A stretch of 64,000 nt of DNA from CAWAND01 sp963727915 (GCA_963727915.1 CAVSID010000004.1:558001-622000); one strand, 5' to 3'. Shown: positions 39,470-49,505, counted from the stretch's first letter. Notes: generated from the letters alone by a model not told the origin. A program made the numbers and translations.

Positions 39470-41830
39470 GTGATGATGACGACTGAGATTTCGATCGTAC
39501 TTGCGATCCTGATCCTGGCCGTTGTTTTGTTCATTTCCGAGAAGATCCGCCCGGATCTGATCGCCCTCATCATCATGGTGGCGCTCCCGCTGGCGGGATT
39601 GGTCACACCGGCCGAAGCCTTGTCCGGTTTCAGCAGCCCGGCAGTTGTCACCGTTTGGGCGGTTCTCATCCTCAGTGCAGCTTTGGCTCGTGCGGGTGTG
39701 GCAAGTATGATCGGTTCCCGGCTGCTCAGCATTGCCGGGGAGGGGGAAGCTCGCCTGGTTGCGATCATCATGCTCACGGTGGCGATTCTCTCCAGCTTCA
39801 TGAACAACATTGGCGCCACGTCCTTGATGCTGCCTGTGGTTGTCGTGATCGCCCGCCGCGTCGGCCGGGCCCCGTCCAAGCTACTCATGCCCCTGGCGTT
39901 CGGCGGCCTGCTTGGCGGGATGACTACCTTGATCGGTACGCCGCCCAACATCCTGGTGAGTGATGCCTTGCGGCAAGCAGGCATGGCCCCGCTTAAGATG
40001 TTCGATTTCGCCCCGGCCGGCATCATCGTCACGATCGTTGGCATAGCCTATGTGGTCCTGATCGGCCGTCGGATTCTTCCCAGTCGCGACATCACCAAGG
40101 AAATGGCAGGTGGTGACAGGAGCGACTTGAGTGCGGTCTATTCCCTGAAGGAGCGCCTCTTCGTCCTCCGCATCCCCGCGGAATCGCATCTTGATGGGAT
40201 GTCGCTGGCCGATCTTCGGATTGGCTCGACCCTGGGAATCAACATCATCGCTGTCCTCCGGCCGGACCACGATCAGATGGCGCCTGGCCCGGAAGCCGTG
40301 CTGCACGGCGGGGATCGTCTGGTCGTACTGGGCCAAGAAACCCATGTCAAGGAACTGGTTGGGCACCATCTACTGATGTACAAGGGCCAGGGTCTCACCA
40401 TGGAGAGCCTGCTTTCGCCCGATTTTGAAAGCGCTGAGGTACGCCTCGGCGCTGGATCGACCTTTGTCGGGACGACGCTGCGAGAGAGTGATTTTCGCCG
40501 CAAGTTTGGCCTTAACGTGCTGGCCATCGGGCGTGGAGGAAGGATCCACCGAACTCAACTTGGGGATATTGAACTGTCGCAGCAAGACATGCTTCTGGTT
40601 CAGGGTCCCCCCGACCGCGTCGCGGCCTTGAAGTCCGAACCCGATCTGTCGGTTTCCGCCGCCCAAGAGGCGGAGATCTCTGCCCTCGGCGAAAGGCTAT
40701 TCGCCGTGCAGATACCGGAAGAATCGGCACTGGCAGGCAAGACCCTCGGCATGAGCCACCTTGGGGACGCATACGGTCTTTCCGTCCTTGGGTTCATCCG
40801 CGGCGGACAGACCCATCTGATGCCTACGCCGGATCAGCTGCTGGCTGCGGGAGATACCTTGCTGGTCGAAGGAAGACAGGAGAGTCTTCGGGGCTTGCAG
40901 GCGCAGGAAGATCTGCAAGTCGAGGTCAAGAGTCAGGTTGATCTGGCCTCTCTCGAACGCGGCGACGTCCTGCTAAGCGAGGTCGTCCTCTCCCCCAGAA
41001 CTCACATCGTCGGCAAGTCTCTCAGGCAGATCCGCTTCAGGGACAAGTACAGCATGAATGTGGTTGCCATCATGCGCGCGGGCCGCGCCATCCGATCCAA
41101 CATCGGCATGTTGCCGCTGCAATTCGGCGACGCCCTGCTCCTCTTCGGGCACCGGCGCAATCTCGGCCTGCTGGCAACCGATCCTGATTTTCTGGTGCTC
41201 GAGGAAGGATCACAGGACCCGCCCAGATTCGAAAAGGCGCCCATCGCAGCGGTGATCATGGCCGTGGCTATCATACCGGCGATGCTCGGCTGGCTTTCGA
41301 TCGCCATTTCGCTGGTCGTGGGGGTCATTCTGATGATTCTGACCCGATGCCTGACGATGGAGGAGGCCTACCGGGCCATCGAATGGAAGGCAATCTTCCT
41401 GATTGCCGGTATGCTCCCATTGGGGATTGCAATGCAAACAACAGGCGCGGCCAGCTTTCTGGCCCAGAGCGTGGTTCAGCTGGCGGGAGGATTCGGCCCC
41501 TTGGCGATTATGTCGGCGCTGTTTGTCCTCACGGCGTTGGCATCACAAGCCATGCCCAATCCCGCCGTAGCTGTCCTCTTAGCCCCCATCGCCATCGATG
41601 CGGCCTCCGACTTACGGGTATCGCCCTATCCGTTGATCATGGCCGTGGCGATTTCCGCGTCGGCTGCTTTTCTGAGCCCGGTGGGACACCCGGCTAACCT
41701 GCTGGTCATGGGCCCTGGCGGATACACGTTCAGGGACTTCACGCGCGTCGGCGCCCCTCTGTTGCTCGCAATCCTGCTCGTCGTCATCGTCGTGGTTCCG
41801 CTCATATGGCCATTCCAAGTGAGGCCGTGA
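39470..41830 (+). CDS. SLC13/DASS family permease with four RCK_C (TrkA-C) domains
   Basis: A 786-residue membrane transporter, intact. N-terminal membrane half (about 1-205) has LAILILAVVLFISEKIRPDL and the SNT-type motif SSFMNNIGATSLMLPVVVVI, then LIGTPPNILVSDALR. Four RCK_C regulatory domains follow (roughly residues 220-285, 310-390, 400-475 and 485-570), each ending in a GD-x-LLV-type strand. The C-terminal membrane half (about 590-786) repeats the motif as LASQAMPNPAVAVLLAPIAI. Starts at GTG 39470, ATG 39473 or ATG 39476 are all possible. Substrates of this family include sulfate, dicarboxylates and inorganic anions. Confidence 0.88.
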   Translation: MMMTTEISIVLAILILAVVLFISEKIRPDLIALIIMVALPLAGLVTPAEALSGFSSPAVVTVWAVLILSAALARAGVASMIGSRLLSIAGEGEARLVAIIMLTVAILSSFMNNIGATSLMLPVVVVIARRVGRAPSKLLMPLAFGGLLGGMTTLIGTPPNILVSDALRQAGMAPLKMFDFAPAGIIVTIVGIAYVVLIGRRILPSRDITKEMAGGDRSDLSAVYSLKERLFVLRIPAESHLDGMSLADLRIGSTLGINIIAVLRPDHDQMAPGPEAVLHGGDRLVVLGQETHVKELVGHHLLMYKGQGLTMESLLSPDFESAEVRLGAGSTFVGTTLRESDFRRKFGLNVLAIGRGGRIHRTQLGDIELSQQDMLLVQGPPDRVAALKSEPDLSVSAAQEAEISALGERLFAVQIPEESALAGKTLGMSHLGDAYGLSVLGFIRGGQTHLMPTPDQLLAAGDTLLVEGRQESLRGLQAQEDLQVEVKSQVDLASLERGDVLLSEVVLSPRTHIVGKSLRQIRFRDKYSMNVVAIMRAGRAIRSNIGMLPLQFGDALLLFGHRRNLGLLATDPDFLVLEEGSQDPPRFEKAPIAAVIMAVAIIPAMLGWLSIAISLVVGVILMILTRCLTMEEAYRAIEWKAIFLIAGMLPLGIAMQTTGAASFLAQSVVQLAGGFGPLAIMSALFVLTALASQAMPNPAVAVLLAPIAIDAASDLRVSPYPLIMAVAISASAAFLSPVGHPANLLVMGPGGYTFRDFTRVGAPLLLAILLVVIVVVPLIWPFQVRP

Positions 41831-41867
41831 TGAACACTCTCCGCATGGATTTCCTTCGGAGTCCGCC

Positions 41868-43655
41868 ATGACCGTGGATATTGCCATCACACTGGCGATC
41901 ATCGTTGTCGCCCTCTTGTTGTTTGCCACCGAGAAGCTCCGGGTTGACGTCGTTGCCTTGCTTGTACTGATCACCGTCGGCGTGCTGCGATTGATTCCCC
42001 CACAGCAGGTATTTTCGGGCTTCTCCAACTCGGCGGTCATAACCGTCTGGGCCGTGTACATGGTCTCTGGGGGCATGTTTAAGACAGGTGTGGCGGAGAT
42101 GATGGGCGATGCCATTCTCAGGGTGGCGGGGAACAGAGAGTCCGGCCTGGTCTTCACAATCATGACGACCGTGGGCGTGATTTCGGCCTTCATGAACAAC
42201 GTGGGAGCTGTGGCCATGCTGCTGCCAAGTGTCGTCGGCATTTCAAGGAAGACCAGCGTTCCCATATCCAAGCTGCTCATTCCCTTGGCCTTCGCCTCCC
42301 TGATGGGGGGCGCCCTGACCTTAATTGGCACCCCTGCCAATATCCTGGCGGCCGGCATCATTTCCGAACATCAGCTGGGATCTTTCGGTTTCTTCGAATT
42401 CGCTCCTATGGGCCTTGTCGTACTTGCCACGGGCATCGTCTACATGGTTTTGGTCGGCCGGCGACTCATCCCCGCTCGCGCCAGCACCCAAGGCAAGATG
42501 GGCCCCTTCAAACTGCGCGACTACGTCACTGAGGCCAGGGTGTCCGCGGCCAGTCCGCTGGTCGGGATGACGCTCTTCGAATCTCGCCTTGGCAGAGACC
42601 ACGACGTCACCGTCCTCGCTATCCAACGTGAGGGCGGGGAGGTACCAGCTGTCAACCGCGATGTCCAGTTCGAGCCCGGAGACTTGTTGGTGGTCGAGAC
42701 ATCGGCATCCAACATCATGGGTAGGCTTCAGCCACTGGGACTCATTTCCCTCGCCACCGCAGGGAGCGAAATGGCGCAGATTCGGCCCGAAAACACACAG
42801 GTGATCGAGGCCACACTGGCGCCAAATTCGCACATCGTCGGCCAGAGCCTCAACAAGTCCCGTTTCCGCGAGCGCTACGGTTTCACTGCCCTGGCCATAT
42901 CCCACCAGGGGGAGGTCATCACCCAGCGTCTGCGGGATGTGCACCTTCAGTTTGGAGACGCACTCCTCCTACAGGGCCCGGAGCACCGGATCGTCGAACT
43001 TCAGGAAGGTGAGGACTTCCTGGTCCTTGAGCCGATCAAGTTCGACCCCCCCCGAAAGAACAAGGCGATCTTTGCTGTGGGCGCGCTGCTGGGTGCCATC
43101 GGATTGGTGCTTTCAGGCCAAGTGGACGTCTCACTTGCCATGGTGATCGCCGCCATGATTATCGTTATTTCAGGCGCGCTGACGATTGAGGAGGCCTACG
43201 AGAGCATTGATTGGCGGACCGTGTTTCTGGTGGCGGGGATGCTTCCTCTCGGCCTGGCCATGGAGTCCACGGGCACCGCTCGATACCTTGCAGACCTGCT
43301 CCTGGGTGCCCTTGGGCAATATGGCGTGGTGGCGACACTCGCCGGGGTCTATCTGCTGGCAGCAGCTGTCACCCAGCCGATGTCCAATGCGGCCGCGATC
43401 GTCCTGATTGTCCCGATTGCCCTAGACACCGCATTGGGCATGGGAGCCAACTACAAAACCTTCACCATGGCGGCGGTCATCGGGGCCACCACGAGTTTTC
43501 TGTCACCGGTTGGGCACAAGGCGAATGTGCTCGTCTTCGGGCCGGGCGGATACAGGTTCTCGGACTACGCCCGCGTCGGCGCGCTGCTGACGGTGATTCT
43601 CCTGATCGTCTCAATGATTTTCCTGCCGATCATCTGGCCGTTGTTCCCCAGTTGA
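41868..43655 (+). CDS. SLC13/DASS family permease with two RCK_C domains
   Basis: A 595-residue paralogue of the preceding gene, 37 bases downstream, intact. It shares the layout: MTVDIAITLAIIVVALLLFA start, ISAFMNNVGAVAMLLPSVVG, LIGTPANILAAGIISE, and the second-half motif AVTQPMSNAAAIVLIVPIAL. Only two RCK_C domains are present (about residues 210-290 and 300-390). The Met-Asn-Asn and Met-Ser-Asn substrate motifs match its neighbour (Met-Asn-Asn and Met-Pro-Asn). GGAG lies upstream of the ATG. The two may form a heteromeric or specialised anion transporter pair. Confidence 0.88.
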   Translation: MTVDIAITLAIIVVALLLFATEKLRVDVVALLVLITVGVLRLIPPQQVFSGFSNSAVITVWAVYMVSGGMFKTGVAEMMGDAILRVAGNRESGLVFTIMTTVGVISAFMNNVGAVAMLLPSVVGISRKTSVPISKLLIPLAFASLMGGALTLIGTPANILAAGIISEHQLGSFGFFEFAPMGLVVLATGIVYMVLVGRRLIPARASTQGKMGPFKLRDYVTEARVSAASPLVGMTLFESRLGRDHDVTVLAIQREGGEVPAVNRDVQFEPGDLLVVETSASNIMGRLQPLGLISLATAGSEMAQIRPENTQVIEATLAPNSHIVGQSLNKSRFRERYGFTALAISHQGEVITQRLRDVHLQFGDALLLQGPEHRIVELQEGEDFLVLEPIKFDPPRKNKAIFAVGALLGAIGLVLSGQVDVSLAMVIAAMIIVISGALTIEEAYESIDWRTVFLVAGMLPLGLAMESTGTARYLADLLLGALGQYGVVATLAGVYLLAAAVTQPMSNAAAIVLIVPIALDTALGMGANYKTFTMAAVIGATTSFLSPVGHKANVLVFGPGGYRFSDYARVGALLTVILLIVSMIFLPIIWPLFPS

Positions 43656-43726
43656 GGTCGTGAGAGGCGGCAGCAGGTATCGATTGGGGATGGCAGCCAG
43701 TCCCTGGACCATTCGCCGTGGAGGTG

Positions 43727-44965
43727 TCACCCGGGACTGGGTGAGGTGGATCCCATAGCTGATCTCCCCTTTGAGAGATGGCCCACAAAACGTTCGAAGA
43801 CCCAATTCCCCAGCAACCTACCCCGCGAAGTCAGCCGTATCCCTTGGCCGACCTTTTCGAGGAGCCCCGCCTCCACCAGGTCATCGATCTCCGCCCCAAA
43901 GTCATGCTCCAGCGGGCGCCCAAATCGCTCAGCGTAGCCGACCTCGGATACCCCTTCTCGGGTCAACCGCAGCCCAAGGATCATCGTATCCTCGGCGCGT
44001 CGACCAGCGGATTGGCGTTCCCGCCAGACCGTACCCGGCGTGAAGGGAAACTCCTGCGACCATTCACCCTCCGACATGCGGCGGATGTACGCACGCGGGG
44101 AGCGGATGACCCGCGTCCGCCAATCCCCTGCGCAGCCATGGGCCCCCGCACCGAATCCCAAGTATTCCTGGTTGCGCCAGATCTGTAGATTATGTTGACA
44201 GGCTAAGGGTTCGCCGTCCGGTCCTGCCCGGGCCCAATTGGAAATTTCGTACTGAAGGTACCCGGCCCGCGTCAGCTCGACATCGGCCAGCTCATACATA
44301 TCCGCTGCCAGGTCAGGGTCGGGCCAGGGGAGACGACCCTCGTCCACCCATTTGCGCATTGGGGTTCCGAATTCCAGGGAAAGCGAGTACAGCGAAAGAT
44401 GGTCCGGGCCCAATGCCATGGCCGCCTGCAGGCTGGCGCCCCAACGCGAGAGGCTCTGGTCCGGTAGACCGTAGATCAAATCAAGATTCACATTGTCAAA
44501 TCCGGCCTCGCGCGCCCATGCGACCGCCCGCTGCACATCATCCAGCGTATGCTGCCGCTCGAGCATCCGCAGTTCTTCGGCGTGGCTCGACTGCATGCCC
44601 AGGGACAGCCGGTTGACCCCCATTGCTCGGATCGCCTGGAGCCGACCGGGATCCACCGTCCCCGGGTTGGCCTCCAGGGTAAGTTCGGCGTCCGGCGTCA
44701 GCTCGAAACTCTGCCGGAGCTGGGAAAGGATGGCCGCCAGCTCCCGCTCGGATAGCAGCGACGGCGTTCCACCTCCGAAGAACGCCGTGTGCACCGATCT
44801 GGATTGCCCGGCGGATTGAGCCGCGCTCCCCACACCGCGAATTTCGTTAGCCAGCGCCTCAACATAGGCCGGCTTGAGATCGTCCAGACCGGCGTAGGTG
44901 TTGAAGTCGCAATAGGCACAGCGATGCCTGCAGAAGGGGATATGGAGATAGACGCTGGTCGCCAT
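43727..44965 (-). CDS. hemW: Radical SAM HemW-like protein
   Basis: A radical SAM protein of 412 residues, intact. The N-terminal YLHIPFCRHRCAYCDFNTYA carries Cys12, Cys16 and Cys19 of the CX3CX2C iron-sulfur motif. The FFGGGTPSLLSERELA segment and the HemN C-terminal domain follow. HemW acts as a haem chaperone in other bacteria, while true HemN is coproporphyrinogen dehydrogenase; the CDFNT after the cluster and the length favour HemW. A haem chaperone would suit an organism carrying cytochrome bd. It converges with the DASS genes. Confidence 0.88.
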   Translation of the reverse strand: MATSVYLHIPFCRHRCAYCDFNTYAGLDDLKPAYVEALANEIRGVGSAAQSAGQSRSVHTAFFGGGTPSLLSERELAAILSQLRQSFELTPDAELTLEANPGTVDPGRLQAIRAMGVNRLSLGMQSSHAEELRMLERQHTLDDVQRAVAWAREAGFDNVNLDLIYGLPDQSLSRWGASLQAAMALGPDHLSLYSLSLEFGTPMRKWVDEGRLPWPDPDLAADMYELADVELTRAGYLQYEISNWARAGPDGEPLACQHNLQIWRNQEYLGFGAGAHGCAGDWRTRVIRSPRAYIRRMSEGEWSQEFPFTPGTVWRERQSAGRRAEDTMILGLRLTREGVSEVGYAERFGRPLEHDFGAEIDDLVEAGLLEKVGQGIRLTSRGRLLGNWVFERFVGHLSKGRSAMGSTSPSPG

Positions 44966-45135
44966 GCTCGGAGTCTAGCACCGGAGAACCGATATCAGCG
45001 GGCGGTGACGCCGAACTGATGGGGCCGGACCGGCCCTGGAAGCCCATCAGATCGCACGGCTATGATGTGCTTGCCAGCCTCTGGCCGCCCGCTAAGCAGA
45101 TCTTTGCAGATGTAAAGCGTGCACAAGGAGAACCG

Positions 45136-46259
45136 ATGAAGGAAATCAATCTCGGTATGATCGGCACTCGCTTCATGGGTCGTGCCCATTCGCATGCCTT
45201 CATAGATGTAGGCGACATCTTTCCCGTCCCACTGGATCCGGCGCTGATGGCAGCCTGTGGGCGAGACAAGATCCATCTTGCCCAGTTTGCAGCGCAATTT
45301 GGCTTTCGGTCAACCGAGACCAAATGGGAGCGCCTCGTCGGGCGCGACGACATCGATCTGGTGGACGTCTGCACGCCGAACGCAACCCACCTGCCCATCG
45401 TCCTTGCAGCTGCCGAGCATGGCAGGCACATCTTGTGCGAAAAACCGCTCGCCATGAGCGCAAGCGAAGCCCGGAAAATGGTCGACGCCGTCGAGGCGGC
45501 GGGGGTCGTAGATATGGCGGGGTTCAACTATCGTCGCGTTCCCGCCATAGCCCTCGCCAAGCAGTTCATCGACGAAGGCAAAATCGGCCGCTTCTATCAT
45601 TTCAACGCCGTCTACTGCCAGGACTGGCTCGCCAACCCGCTCTCACCCTATGTCTGGCACAATGATGCCTCCGAAGCCGGGTCGGGCGCGCATGGCGATT
45701 TGAACGCTCACACAGTGGACCTTGCCCGATACCTGGTCGGCGAGTTTGAATCCGTGAGCGGCATGCAGGATATCTTCATTAAGGAACGCCCCCCGCAGGA
45801 CGGGACGATGGGGGAGGTTACCGCGGACGATGCAACCGGCTTCCTGGCACGCTTCCAAAACAAGGCGGTAGGCGCCTTCATGGCGACGCGATTAGCTACC
45901 GGGAGGAAGAACTCCCTTCGATTTGAAATCTTCGGCAGCCTGGGAAGCTTGGCCTTTGACCTGGAGAGGATGAATAAGCTCGAGTATTTCTCCGCCGATG
46001 AAGATGAGGGCGCGCAGGGCTTCCGAACGATCCTGGTGACGGACAAGTCGCACCCTTACATGTCCGCCTGGTGGCTGCCCGGCCACATCATCGGCTGGGA
46101 ACACACCTCACCCATGAGATCTATGATCTGCTTTTGGCGATCGAGCGGCGCAAGCCTGCCGTACCAGATTTCCGAGACGGCTGGAAGTGCCAGCAGGTCC
46201 TGGACGCCGTCCTGAGTTCCGCCCGAGAGGGCCGCTGGATCCCGGTGCAGGATGCCTGA
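45136..46259 (+). CDS. Gfo/Idh/MocA family oxidoreductase
   Basis: An NAD(P)-dependent sugar or inositol-type dehydrogenase of about 373 residues. The Rossmann start is NLGMIGTRFMGRAHSHAFID, the conserved HILCEKPLAMSASEARKMVD carries the catalytic EKP motif, and the C-terminal domain has GSGAHGDLNAHTVDLARYLV. One frameshift lies near 46105; after repair it ends REGRWIPVQDA. The ATG at 45136 follows AAGGAG. The substrate is unknown; such enzymes oxidise inositols, glucose derivatives or pseudo-sugars. Confidence 0.9.
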
Positions 46260-46685
46260 ACAAGATCCAAGTGGCGGAGTGAAAGATGGGAGAAGATAAT
46301 GTCGGACCGAGAGCGGAATCCATCGGCAAGAAGCACGGCTGGTCCTCGAAACAGTCGTCACTCTCTGCCGCCACCGTAACTTTTGAGTCAAGGATTGCCT
46401 AACGACGATATGGCTGATGGGCAGCCTGGTTTGACACACACCGCCCACTGTGCCGGGGAACCTGTGTGATAATATCCGGCAGAGCAGCGCTGGGCAGCTT
46501 CCGAGTCCTGCGCGGCGAGAAGCAGGACGCCTGCCGGGCTGGCGTGGGGCCGGATCGCCCGATCCACGCCCGGGCGAGGGCAGGCTGTGCCGCCTGTGAC
46601 GTGCGCCCTCCAAGACCTGACCGTCTCGGCGGCGCATGCCGCGGTTGCACTTGGATCTCCGGAAATAGCATGGATGGGAAGAAGC
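46260..46685. other. Intergenic region before the phosphofructokinase gene
   Basis: I see no gene with codon-like or family signal in these 426 bases. An isolated TTGACA occurs near 46432 and GATAAT near 46470, but they are 31 bases apart and not a standard promoter. Confidence 0.35.
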
Positions 46686-47849
46686 ATGAAGAAGATCGGG
46701 ATATTGACGGGCGGCGGTGACGTCCCCGGGTTGAACGCTGGTATCAAGACGCTCGTCCGCCGCCTCGATTCTTTGGGCCTGCAGGCGATCGGAATTCGTC
46801 GCGGCTGGGAGGGCTTGCTCTTTTACGATCCTCACAATCCCAACACGGAGCGCGAGTACATTCGGCCACTCAAACCGGACGATGTCCGAACGATCGACAG
46901 AACCGGCGGCACCTTCTTGCATACCTCCCGAGTCAATCCGGGCAAAGTCAAACGGTCAGGCGCCCCTGCCTTTCTTCAGTCGGAATACGATGGGCAGGAG
47001 GACGCCCGGCTCGACTTCACGCACGTGGTCCTGGCCAATCTCGAGCACCTCGAAATCGATGGCCTGGTTGTGATCGGCGGCGATGACACCCTGGGATACG
47101 CCAGCGTTCTGCACCACCAGGGGTTCCCCATCCTCGGCATCCCCAAGACAATGGACAATGATGTGTTCGGGACGGATTACTGTATTGGTTTCTCAACCGC
47201 CATCACCCGCACCGTGGACGCCATCCACAAACTGCGCTCCACCATCGGCTCGCATGAGCGGTTCGGCATTATCGAGCTCTTCGGCCGATATTCAGGTGAG
47301 ACGGCGCTTTTCTCCGCCTATCTTGCGGACGCTGACCGCGCCCTGTTGGCCGAAGTGCCGTTCAGCATGCAGCATCTGGCTGACTTGCTGACCAGCGATA
47401 TGCGCTCCAACCCCAGCCGGTATGCCATCATGACCATTTCAGAAAGCGCCCACGAGATCGAAGGTGAAATGGTGCAATCCGAGCGCACGATCGAGGACCC
47501 CTACGGCCACAAGCGTCTGGGGGGCGTTGGCTCATTGGTGGCGGAGAAGCTTGAGCTTCTCACGGGCCACCGTACAGCCTACTACCAGGTGTCGTACATG
47601 ATGCGGTCTGGCGAGCCCGACATTCTCGACCTGATGGTGGCCAAGAACTTCGCCCGCAATGCCATCGTGCTCTTGGAAAGAGGTGAATTCGGCCGCATGA
47701 TGTCTATCCAGGATGGCCGATACACTCACGTCCCGCTGGAACTGGTAGAGAAGAGCCCCCGGCACGCTAACCTGGATCTGCTTTACGATTCGGAGAACTA
47801 CGTCCCAAGGATCGACCAGGCGTTAGGGATGCCGATGTTCTTGCAGTAG
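46686..47849 (+). CDS. 6-phosphofructokinase, probably PPi-dependent
   Basis: A group A phosphofructokinase of 387 residues, intact. The phosphoryl-donor loop is MKKIGILTGGGDVPGLNAGI. The donor-specificity residues read GGDDT (Asp134) and PKTMDND (Lys154). In the literature Asp at the first and Lys at the second site mark pyrophosphate-dependent enzymes, whereas ATP enzymes have Gly at the first. The catalytic Asp is in the TMDND motif. If correct the reaction is reversible and saves ATP in glycolysis. The ATG at 46686 follows GGGAAG; the flanking genes are not glycolytic. Confidence 0.88.
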   Translation: MKKIGILTGGGDVPGLNAGIKTLVRRLDSLGLQAIGIRRGWEGLLFYDPHNPNTEREYIRPLKPDDVRTIDRTGGTFLHTSRVNPGKVKRSGAPAFLQSEYDGQEDARLDFTHVVLANLEHLEIDGLVVIGGDDTLGYASVLHHQGFPILGIPKTMDNDVFGTDYCIGFSTAITRTVDAIHKLRSTIGSHERFGIIELFGRYSGETALFSAYLADADRALLAEVPFSMQHLADLLTSDMRSNPSRYAIMTISESAHEIEGEMVQSERTIEDPYGHKRLGGVGSLVAEKLELLTGHRTAYYQVSYMMRSGEPDILDLMVAKNFARNAIVLLERGEFGRMMSIQDGRYTHVPLELVEKSPRHANLDLLYDSENYVPRIDQALGMPMFLQ

Positions 47850-47886
47850 ATCGAGTTTCGGCATTCAGGTCATGAAGCAATAAGAT

Positions 47887-47911
47887 GGCCCCCGACGAGG
47901 GGGCCTATTGT
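47887..47911 (+). terminator. Terminator after the phosphofructokinase gene
   Basis: GGCCCCC and GGGGGCC with a 5-base loop are followed by TATTGTT, 37 bases after the stop. Confidence 0.75.
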
Positions 47912-47976
47912 TGTGGGACGGCGCGGGAATGCATCTCACGCGCCACATCGCCTAAAACGAATCTACCGGAGGAAGG

Positions 47977-48048
47977 TGGCGACGGCGGGATTCGAACCTG
48001 CGACCAAGGGCTTATGAGTCCCCTGCTCTACCACTGAGCTACGTCGCC
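47977..48048 (-). tRNA. tRNA-Met (CAT anticodon), elongator type
   Basis: On the minus strand the acceptor GGCGACG pairs with CGTCGCC, the D arm reads GTAGCTCAGTGGTAGAGC and the anticodon loop CTCATAA gives CAT. CCA is not encoded (CCT follows). The anticodon stem has a mismatch at its loop-proximal pair (A-G) and the T stem (GCAGG / CCCGC) has one A-C mismatch; these may be sequence errors. Ile2 (lysidine-modified) decoding cannot be excluded. Confidence 0.85.
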
Positions 48049-48271
48049 GTGGGCGGGCCCTTGTGGGACCTGTGGCCGACGGTATTCTAAAGGAACCCAG
48101 ACCCTAAATCAAGACGCGCCCGTCCGTGCCCCGAAGGATGGCCAACGAATCCGTGCCCGCAAGCCAGGTCGGGGTGAGTATGATTAGGGAGAATCGATGG
48201 CGGTGTGCCATGGGCATGGCGCCCCCCACACCTGGACCGCAGACCTAGCAGCCCTCAGGAAGGAGCATGGC

Positions 48272-49450
48272 ATGCCCGACTACGACTACCTGATTGTGGG
48301 CGGTGGGATGACCGCCGACGCCGCCGTGCGCGGCATCCGCGAGCTGGATCCCGACGGCAGTCTCGGATTGATCAGCCTCGAGCCCGATCCCCCCTATAAT
48401 CGGCCACCCCTTTCCAAGGGGTTGTGGAAGGGCAAGCATCTGGAGACCATTTGGCGCCGCACCGAGGAGCGCCATGTGCACCTGCACTTGGGCAAGCGAA
48501 TCACACGCGTGGATCCCAAGAATCACACCGTCCATGACAGGGAAGGCGACAGTTATGGCTTCGGCAAACTGCTGCTGGCGACGGGTGGCAAGCCAAGACG
48601 CTTTCCTTTCGGTGACGACGCCATCGTTTACTTTCGCAACTTGCGGGACTATCGGCGGCTCCGTGAGTTGGTCAGTCAGAAGAAACACTTCGCCGTCATC
48701 GGGGGCGGATTCATAGGATCCGAGATCGCCGCCGCACTGACCATGAACGATCGCCAGGTCACGATGCTCTTCCCGGAGGCCGGCATCGGCGCCGCCACCT
48801 TCCCCGGCGATCTGTCTGAGTCCGTCACTGACTACTACCGGAACAAAGGCGTGGACGTGCGCACCGGGGTGAGCGTCACCGGCGTGAGCTCGACCCCCGC
48901 CGGCGTCACCATCCAAACCGACGGGGGCAAACCCATCCAGGCCGATGCGGTGGTGGCCGGGATCGGCCTCGTTCCCAATACCGCTTTGGCCGAAGATGCC
49001 GGGTTAGTGGTCGACAACGGGATCGTTGTCGACGCCTCCCTGCGGACCAGCCAGCCGGACATCTACGCTGCCGGCGATGTGGCCTCCTTCCGCAATCCCG
49101 CCTTAGGCGAACGGATGCGCGTCGAGCACGAAGACAACGCTAACACCATGGGCCAGATGGCCGGGAAGGCCATGGCCGGCGACCCGATCGAGTACACCCA
49201 CCTTCCGTTTTTCTATTCCGACCTGTTTGAGCTCGGATACGAAGCGGTGGGCCGCCTCGACAGCCGGCTGGAGACAGTCGCCGAGTGGGAGGATCCCTTC
49301 CGCAAAGGAATCGTCTACTACCTGAAGGGCGGTCGCGTTCGCGGCGTGCTCCTGTGGGACACGTGGGGTAAGGTCGATGCTGCCCGAGATCTCATCGCCG
49401 AAGCCGGTCCGTACGACGCCGGCTCGCTCAAAGGCAAACTGGCCGATTGA
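48272..49450 (+). CDS. FAD/NAD(P)-dependent oxidoreductase (ferredoxin reductase/AIF-like)
   Basis: A two-dinucleotide-domain flavoprotein of 392 residues, intact. The FAD motif is in YLIVGGGMTADAAVRGI, the NAD(P) motif is in HFAVIGGGFIGSEIAAAL and the second FAD motif is in PDIYAAGDVASFRNP. The C-terminal domain (about 320-392) is the reductase-C type of ferredoxin, rubredoxin or putidaredoxin reductases. The ATG at 48272 follows GGAAGGAGC. No partner ferredoxin gene is adjacent. It may reduce a rubredoxin, ferredoxin or a small dioxygenase component. Confidence 0.88.
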   Translation: MPDYDYLIVGGGMTADAAVRGIRELDPDGSLGLISLEPDPPYNRPPLSKGLWKGKHLETIWRRTEERHVHLHLGKRITRVDPKNHTVHDREGDSYGFGKLLLATGGKPRRFPFGDDAIVYFRNLRDYRRLRELVSQKKHFAVIGGGFIGSEIAAALTMNDRQVTMLFPEAGIGAATFPGDLSESVTDYYRNKGVDVRTGVSVTGVSSTPAGVTIQTDGGKPIQADAVVAGIGLVPNTALAEDAGLVVDNGIVVDASLRTSQPDIYAAGDVASFRNPALGERMRVEHEDNANTMGQMAGKAMAGDPIEYTHLPFFYSDLFELGYEAVGRLDSRLETVAEWEDPFRKGIVYYLKGGRVRGVLLWDTWGKVDAARDLIAEAGPYDAGSLKGKLAD

Positions 49451-49473
49451 GTTCCGACCTGAGTCGATTCGGC

Positions 49474-49505
49474 AGCGGCCGCCCAGTACCTGGGGCGGCC
49501 GCTTT
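49474..49505 (+). terminator. Terminator after the FAD/NAD oxidoreductase gene
   Basis: AGCGGCCGCCC and GGGCGGCCGCT form an 11-bp stem with an 8-base loop, followed by TTT, about 25 bases after the stop. Confidence 0.7.
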
